Below are positions 52,047 to 60,600 of a stretch of 64,000 nucleotides of DNA, one piece after another. Each line of letters opens with the position of its first letter. Positions within the stretch are counted from its first letter, which is position 1. Source of the stretch: Sipunculus nudus (taxonomy: Eukaryota > Annelida > Sipuncula > Golfingiida > Sipunculidae); the NCBI GenBank assembly GCA_026874595.1, contig CM049307.1:51705370-51769369 (forward strand). The letters run 5' to 3'. The notes beneath the pieces are model-generated. The model searched no databases, had not been told where the DNA came from, and worked only from the letters and a program-made list of their open reading frames with translations. The position numbers were made by a program, and so were the translations under genes.

Positions 52047-54560
52047 CAAAACGTTCTTCAGTTAACCTCGATAGGAATATTTCATGCCTGCGTTTGTTAA
52101 TTATAATTGTCATTCTTGCTAATCATATTATACACGTTTTAACATATTTTTAAAAGATCCTTTCTATGTTTAAGTAACGATTATGCTGCTTTTTTCAGGG
52201 TGCCCGGATGGTAGCTTTGGCAGGTATTGTGTACATTCGTGTAACTGCTATAACAGGACGGAGGTATGTAACAAAGAAAGCGGTGCATGTGACCATAGTG
52301 GATGTCCTGAGGGATGGCGAGGTGATGGCTGTCAGACAGGTATTACTCGCTTCCATATAGATCATGTTGACAATAATTTAAAAAAAAATCATATATGCCA
52401 TGGTACCTTCATAATTATCCTTTTATAATTTGGTTTTATTATATAAGCATACCTTCTGCAGATTAAGCATAATTTGAACAAGTAACGAGAGGTGTATTGA
52501 ATTGTTGATTGGAATAATCTAATAGTGTTACTTTCTCAGTGTGCAAACAGGGAACATATGGCAGAAACTGCGATAAAAACTGCGAAATCGGTTGTCGAAA
52601 TTCGTCATGTAACATCGAAACAGGAGCATGTGAGTGCAGAGAACCCTACCGCGGACCTCTTTGTGCAAAGAGAATCCAAGGTAAGTTTATTCATCTTTTC
52701 TTGTCATGGATAATCATCAAATTATAACAGAAGCATTAAAATGGAACACGATATTCCGTAATGAGAAATACTTTAAATATAGATTGGTATATTATTCGAT
52801 TATTCTTGACCCGATAACCTTTGCATCACCATAATCAACTCTGATTTTTTTTTCAAGTTTATTTTGTTTAAAATTCAATGGTCTTTATTTAGGAGACCAT
52901 TATTCATTTTTATTACTTTCTAATATACTTATCATTGTACATTTTTATTACGTTTAAGCTTTTTTACGTTTAAAATATTAAGGGAACATTCTTTTTAGCC
53001 TTTTTTTAGCTCATGATAACTCATAACAAGTTATTCGATTGTAGGGTTAAACGTAGGGGCCATCGCAGCAGGGACACTTGTGCCGCTGATTGTTATAGCG
53101 GTAGCAGTCGTCTTGGTTCTATTTTGGGTCAGGTAGACTATAAACTCAATATCAACATTACAATGTTTTAACCTTATGTTTCTAAGATCACGTGACAAGA
53201 CCGTCTCTGTTGACATCTTTTAATTGATAACATTTTTAGTTTATACGCACTAGTTCGTTTATACGGTATTTAATCTGAAGTTAATAATGACAAGAACTAA
53301 TCTAATATCAACATTCCCTAGATATTGCGTGTCCGGGGACTTCATTACATGACATAAACCGCCCTTTAGATGTATAAGCCTGATGAAAGCATCCAAGTGA
53401 GCTTGACCGACTTACTCATTAGGTTTTATATATATTGTATTACCTGTAACAGCAATATTTTTCTCGAAAGGCGTCGCAGGGGACCAAAGAGCACCTCAAC
53501 TCATACAAAAAGTGAGGGTTTTTTTTAGATCAATAGAATAGTATGGTGATTATAGTATATTTTAGTATAAAATTTTGCATGAAATCGAACAACGCTTGTC
53601 AATTGTTTTCTGCGTTTTCAATATAAATACTGGAGCAACAGCTGTGTCAAAAATAATTGGATATCTGTATTCAAAATGATTTTGTGCCCTTTGTTTATGC
53701 TTGATATATGGATAATAAATAAAAAAAAATATACAATATTTTATTGATGTACAATATGTATATACATTCAATAGGTGAAACTCACAGTGAAATGGTGGAT
53801 ATTAGGCAAGAAATCCAGCTAGACCCTGCTGATGATAATGTGTATTGCAACCTGTCTATACTTTACGATAAGACGGATATCGCAGTGGATGTGTTTCCAG
53901 ACTACATAAGACACATGATAGACACGGATCACGCATTTGAAGATGAATATAAAGTGAGCCATTAATGAACATATGAAATAAAATGATTCATTATATTCTT
54001 TTTATATATGGCATTAAGTGTTCTAACATGTCCCAACAGAGCTTACCGCTTGAGCCAAGTGGAAATTGTGGCATAGGCAATATGGCGGAAAACCGACCGA
54101 AGAACAGGTTCAAGAAAATAGTTCCATGTGAGTTATATGTTTTGCTTCCGTTTCGCAAATGACTTCAAATATGAATCATCCGGTTAAAAGTAACATTTCT
54201 GAACTACTGGTGTGAAACAGCCGTTCTGTGTCATAGTATAATAATGATAGTGTTATTCACCGTTTTAAGACATTTATCGTGTTAATAAACAAAGATTATC
54301 GCACCAAAATCCCATCTTTGTTCAATGTTTAGCATTGCTTATAAGATGACCACAACCTTGTGAAGCTTCACAACAACAATGATCCCATCCAGGGATATAT
54401 CAATGCAAGCTTCATACCGGTACGCACGCCAGAATATACACACCTATATATGTATTAACTCATATTAAAAGAAAGTAGAAGGTACACGCCTCAAACATTT
54501 ACATCCTTTAAGTTTAATAAGTAACAACATAGACTATGGATGTTAAAAGATTGTATTCAA

Positions 54561-54613
<53 letters not shown>

Positions 54614-57600
54614 TTTTTATTAATAGGGATACGATGATTCAGTCACCTTCATCGCAGCTCAAGGTCTGTCTCCATAACCGTTTATGAAATAACCTTATAT
54701 AATATAGAACAAATGCTTTGGTCAATTTTCGAATGTTAGGTCAGTGACACCTGAGACATTTGTCTTTGTAATTTTTTTTGTCTAAAAGTGGGTGATTTCT
54801 ATAGGTCCGGTGCCTGTGACCCTGAACGACTTTGTCTTACTGTTGTGGGAGAATAATGTGCCTCTAGTTGTAATGCTGACCTCTCTAAAGGAGAAAAACA
54901 AAGTATGTATTAAATTGTGATATGAAATGTATCTTTGACATTGACTTATTGCATCTTTTTCATCTGCGAAAATATTATTTTAAACAAATTTTTATCATTG
55001 TTCCTCTTGGATTCTTAGAGGAAGTAATGTTGTTTTTAAGATCTCCTCCGTATAACGGATACATTTGAATTTTTTTTAATTTTTTACTGAATTAATCTAG
55101 GTTAAGTGTGAGCAGTACTGGCCGAAAGGGAAAGAACCTGTGTCTTTTGGATATGTCACAATGTCTCTGAGGAACGTTAAACCAAATAAGAAGAACTCCA
55201 ACTATGTAACAAGAGAGCTCTTTCTTCAAAAGGTGAAGGGAAATGTGCCGATTAATCGGATAGCTAAAGCAACCCAACGGGTTAAACAGTTAATGTACCT
55301 GACTGATAACATAAGACAAAGCTATAATAAGCAAATTGTTTTTAAAATTTGTTTAGTCAATTGCATGGTAAACAATATATGTGTCATTACAACAGGATGG
55401 CAAGACGAAACGTGTCATATGCAGTTTACTTCCTGGCCAGACCACGGATCCCCGGAAAGTCCTGCAGCTTTTCTGAATTTCCATCAGGAGGCCAAGAAGT
55501 TTTACAACAGCTCCAAAGGACCAGTAGTGGTACACTGCAGGTAGGGATAAGCCTTCTTCAGCCGTCCAATTGTGTTGATCTCACAGTGATAATAACTCTT
55601 TATTTATCTTTATTTTTCTCCTTTCAGTGCTGGAGTTGGCCGGACAGGAACATTTCTGGCCATGGACTACCTCCTTCGACAGGCCGAGAAAAAGGATACC
55701 ATAAGTATATATAATTGTGTCACGGAGTTGAGAAAACAGCGAGTGAATATGGTTCAGAGCATCGTAAGTAAATTATATAGTTATATAAACAACACTGTTA
55801 TTTTAAAGTAGGACGAAAGCATTATTACCGTATGATTTTGTACATTTGAAAGGGCCAATAAAACATAATGATTTATAAGTATTTGACTGTAGGACCAGTA
55901 CAAGTTTTTATATGAAGCTCTTTTGGAAGCGTTGCATTGTGGAAAAGTGGTATATGACTCAGCAGGGTTTGAAGCCTGGCGTACTCAGGACTACAGTGAA
56001 GTCTTACAAAAACAGTTCACGGTGAGCACATCTGGGATACGTACACGTAAAGACTCTGTATTACTTCTGACATAGGCTTTCATACCGATAAATACATACC
56101 CATAATGCCAATAGTCTCTACCCAGAGAAAAAGTTCAGCTCTTTTGTCACGCAATATCCCACTAATTCTACATTGATAAATATATTACAGTAACATATCT
56201 ATGACTTATCCTGAAATGAAACATCCTTAACACTTCGGATACGGTGATTCCCTTTTTTTATATATTCTTAAAGTCTTCCTATATATAGTCGTATAGCAGT
56301 TATATTAAAGTAAAAGGATTACTGAAATAATCTACCATAAGTAACATAGGAAGTAACATAGGTCTGAAAAATAGCTGTAAGAGTAACAACCCCCTTTACA
56401 GCAATAAAGAACCGAATGAAAATCCTTTCTTTCAGGTATATTATGAGAACAATATAATGCAGCTCGATAAAAAAGCCTTTTCGTAACAGCGTATATGATC
56501 TTTTATTTGGTAACCCTGCTATACGACGAAGGTTGGGAAATGTACCTTAACCGCTTCTTTGAAAATGATTAACAATATGCAGAAAAAAAATGTAGTATGA
56601 GAAAAAATATCCCTCAGATGCTGGAAAAATTGCGTCGTCTCCCTCGTTTTCCCGATACTTCCGCTGGAAGGGATCCTAGCAATAGAAACAAGAATCGGAA
56701 AATGAGTTTACTTCCCCTCGAGAGATGGCGTCCTCTGCTTATGATGAAAGTTCCATCTACCACTGACTACATCAATGCTGTCTTCGTCAAGGTTACTAAA
56801 CCCTAACTATTAACACTGACTGTGTTTAATCATTTAAAATCCCAATATCAATAGATTTATATTATTATTAACAAATTATGTATTAAAATATATTGCTTTT
56901 AAATAACAGTTTAAACTTGGGTTCGTTAGAACCATTGACCATGCAAGTTAGGATATTTCGACCAATACGTTAATAAAACCTAAAGGCATGATGAGTTTGA
57001 CATAAGGATTGTTTGTTAATTTTCATCCGGCTTTAACTGCAGACAGCCTGGAGTAATGATGGCATACTTGTGACGCAATCACCAATGGGAAACACAACGG
57101 TCGACCTGTGGCGTCTAATATATGATTATGAGTGTCATATTGTTGTTGCGTTGAACACATTTGAATCGCAGGTAGGCGCTGGCACATTCTTTTGTTTCTA
57201 GAAATTTGACACGTTGAAAAATTTCAAATTGATATTTTTTATCGTTATATTATTACATGCAGTGTGATTTCATCTTGTTTCGTGTGTATTATAGGTGGGT
57301 CATAGGGCATGTGTAATGTCATCTATATTTGACTGTATCTGTCTGAAAGCCAATGTATTTTCTTGAATCCCTTAGGACTGCCCTAGATATATCCCTGACG
57401 AGACCGATATGTTTGGGCCTTTTAATGTGGCGATAAAATCCGCAGTCGAAGAAGATGGTTTTATAACGACATCATTAATGTACACGATCAAGGTGAGACT
57501 TGGCACGTTCTTATTATATATTTCAGAGCTTAACAGCATGCATACCAGGATTCTAGAATTATAGTCTCATCTTAAAGACACTTGTATAATTACAGTCAAG

Positions 57601-60600
57601 CATTTGATATACGTATTACATGTTTTTTACGCCTGAAGTCAAATCAATATTACAGTTGAAACCGCATTAAGTGCACGTTTACTTTATACACATAGGTCTT
57701 TGAAACTTCTTTTGATAAATAATTTTATCATCTAGCAAGAACAAACTGAACTGGTTCACTTGGCGGTGTGTACTGAGGCTGCTCCAGGAGCACTGCCAGA
57801 TATTGCCCCTTTTCTGGCTCTGACAAAAGCAATCCAATCCGCTCGACAGAATGGGCTCACAGGGCGGATCCTGGTCCACTGCAGGTTAAATAATCAGCGA
57901 TTTTCTAATAAAATATCACAAAACACTGATCGAATTCCATATATCTTTATTAATATAATCTCATTTTTCAAAGAAAGGGATACACACATGTAACTTTTTT
58001 AATGGAAAGTCATTTTGTTTCCCTTTCAAGTCACTATGTGAAAGATTATTAAAACTACTACGTGAACGATTATTAAATCTAGTTCATAATCCATAACTTA
58101 ACTAGTTATGGTAATAATGTCTACAGTACCTTTATAATGAAACTGAACATATAAGCCCGAAAGCAAAATAATTATATCCTTTCTGTGTATGGCTTCAGAA
58201 ATGGCCTGGTAGAGAGCGGGCTGTTCTGCGCACTGAGCCAAATTTGCCACAAAATCAAGGAGGAAGGGGAGGTGGATATATTTCATGCTGTGAAGCAGAT
58301 CAGAATCAGCCGCCCGGAGTTCATCACGTCACTGGTCAGTATGCCAACATGCAACGGCTATCTTGTGTTTTAGTTCCCGTTATTACCTCCGCCAAGCCTA
58401 GCGGCGGTGGTTATGTTTTTGGGCGCGTATATTTGTCTGTGTGTTTATATGTTTGTCTGTTAGCACGATAACACAAAAAGTCCTCAGCGGAGTTTGATGT
58501 AATCATCAGGATAGCTCCGCAATGCGTAAATAACCCCGGAATAAGCTCTAGTATTTTAGGGGGGTCCATAGCAAATATTTGCAGGCTAGCCACGGTTGTT
58601 AATTGTTTCCTGTAAACGGAGTTTAATGACATTTTTGGGATATCTCGGCAGTGATACAAGGAACAATTGTTTAAAGGGACACAAACAGGAGCAATACTAT
58701 GCCTATTCTTTCCCACTGTCAGTTCAGCTGTGCTTTATACGATTCTCAGCAAAACCATTGCAGCACACAAGTACCTCGCACACGGCTTTTTAACACTTTT
58801 TTTATGGCTCTGCGTGCTGGTTAACACAGTCAACGTGTGTCTGTTTACCATAACAAGGCCACGTGACCGGAGGTCCGAATATGAGTCTCAACACGTGATG
58901 TTTGAGCCAGCGGGAATATGTATTACATTTTGTTGGCCAAGTCAGTCGAGGCATCTCCTGATTGACACGTGTTATGGTTTCTCAATGCACACGGCCCCAC
59001 GCGCTGTGTTAATGTTGACACCTGTGATCGCGTCCGTTTTTTTAACACTCGTTTACAGGAGTAAGCAAACGGTTTCAAGGCAATATGTTGTCCGGTACAT
59101 GTTTATTTTAAAGGAAAGAAGCTATTATTTGTGTTAATTCAACATGCTTGATAGGTAATTGGGCCCCTTTAAATTTGGGACACCGATCCATGCGTGTAAA
59201 AGCCCGGAATGAGCTCTGATTTTTTTTTTTTGGGGGGGGGGGGGGGGGGTCTATTGCATATTTGTTTACACTGGGACGTTTAGCCGGTGACGATATGGCT
59301 AATTTTGGAAAGAGTCGCGACGTCATACAGCACAATGACGTCATTGCACTTATCCGTGCCGTTTCCCTGAAAGCTTTCATCAACGTAAAGCAGGGGGGCC
59401 ACGGCTGCTTGTCGTTATTTTTATGGTCCTTGGTCCTGTTTTAATATGAAAGTAAATGAAATAAGCTCGATCGAACCTCCATTCCCAGGGGAGATGGGGC
59501 CAAAACAATTTCCGAGGGCTAGTTTCTTCAGTAGTAGCGTGTAAGATTCTTCATCTACGGAATATGGAATGTGTGTTGAGAGATTTCATATGAACCTGCA
59601 CGGAGGCATGAATTTTTCTATGAGTGGCACCTAAATAACATTAGTAAACTTAAAAATTCACTACATGTAGCGATGACTTTTGCCTGGTATATTAGCATTA
59701 TGCATGCCGGGTCCGCGCATGAGGAATCTCACATTCTTTATTTCTCAATACGTGTACCGATTTTATACGCTTTCCGCATCCTGCATTCCGTACATATAAG
59801 AAATCTTAGCTTTAGTCTGCAAATATATTCTACTTTACCTGTTAATTACCTCCACTAAGCGGTAAGGGGTTATGTTTTTGTGGATGTTGGTTTGTTTGTT
59901 TGGCCGTTAGCAACATTAGTCAAAAAGTTATTTACGGATTTTGATTAAATCTCCAGGATAGCTCGGCAATGATTGAAGGAAAAATTGATTAAATCTTGAT
60001 ACGGAAACAATCTTGATCCAGGAATATTTTAAAGGGGAAATGCTGCTTTTCTGGCAGTTTCATATGAGGCTAATGAGCTGAATTGGCTGATGTCTACGCT
60101 CTGTGAGTGCTTTTTTAGCTCAGCTGACTATAAGTCATCTGACCTATAGGGATCACCTTTTGTCCGTCGTCCGTCCGGCCGTCCGGGCGTCTGTCCGTTA
60201 ACAGGGCACAAATCGTAACCACTGGACCTGGAATCTTCTTACTTTACATCCGGAGAGGTCCATGAAAAATCTCCTTGGAAACCTGGAATTAGGTCTCCAT
60301 TATATCCGTCGAGCTATGGGGCTCCAAAGTACCCCCCAGAATAGTCAAAAATTCCTACAAAAACTTCAATATCTCATTAACTACATAATTGATGCTCATG
60401 ATTTTTGGCATACATATTGATTATGAGATGTTCCATCGGTTCCTTTAGACTGGTGGCGCCACTTGTATTTTTCAATTTTTTTACGATTATTTTTCTCTAT
60501 TTTTGAGACCTTTAAAATGTGGATATATGTTAACAGGGCACAAATCGAAAAGACTGGACCTAGAATCTTCATTCTTAAATTCTGAGAGACCTATGAAAAA

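Noticed and set aside
55101..55540. Treating exons 24 and 25 as one uninterrupted exon
   Set aside because: As the main model it would insert about 54 residues unlike any PTP domain, whereas the spliced model recovers the K-R-V stretch before WPD. Kept as an alternative in the findings.
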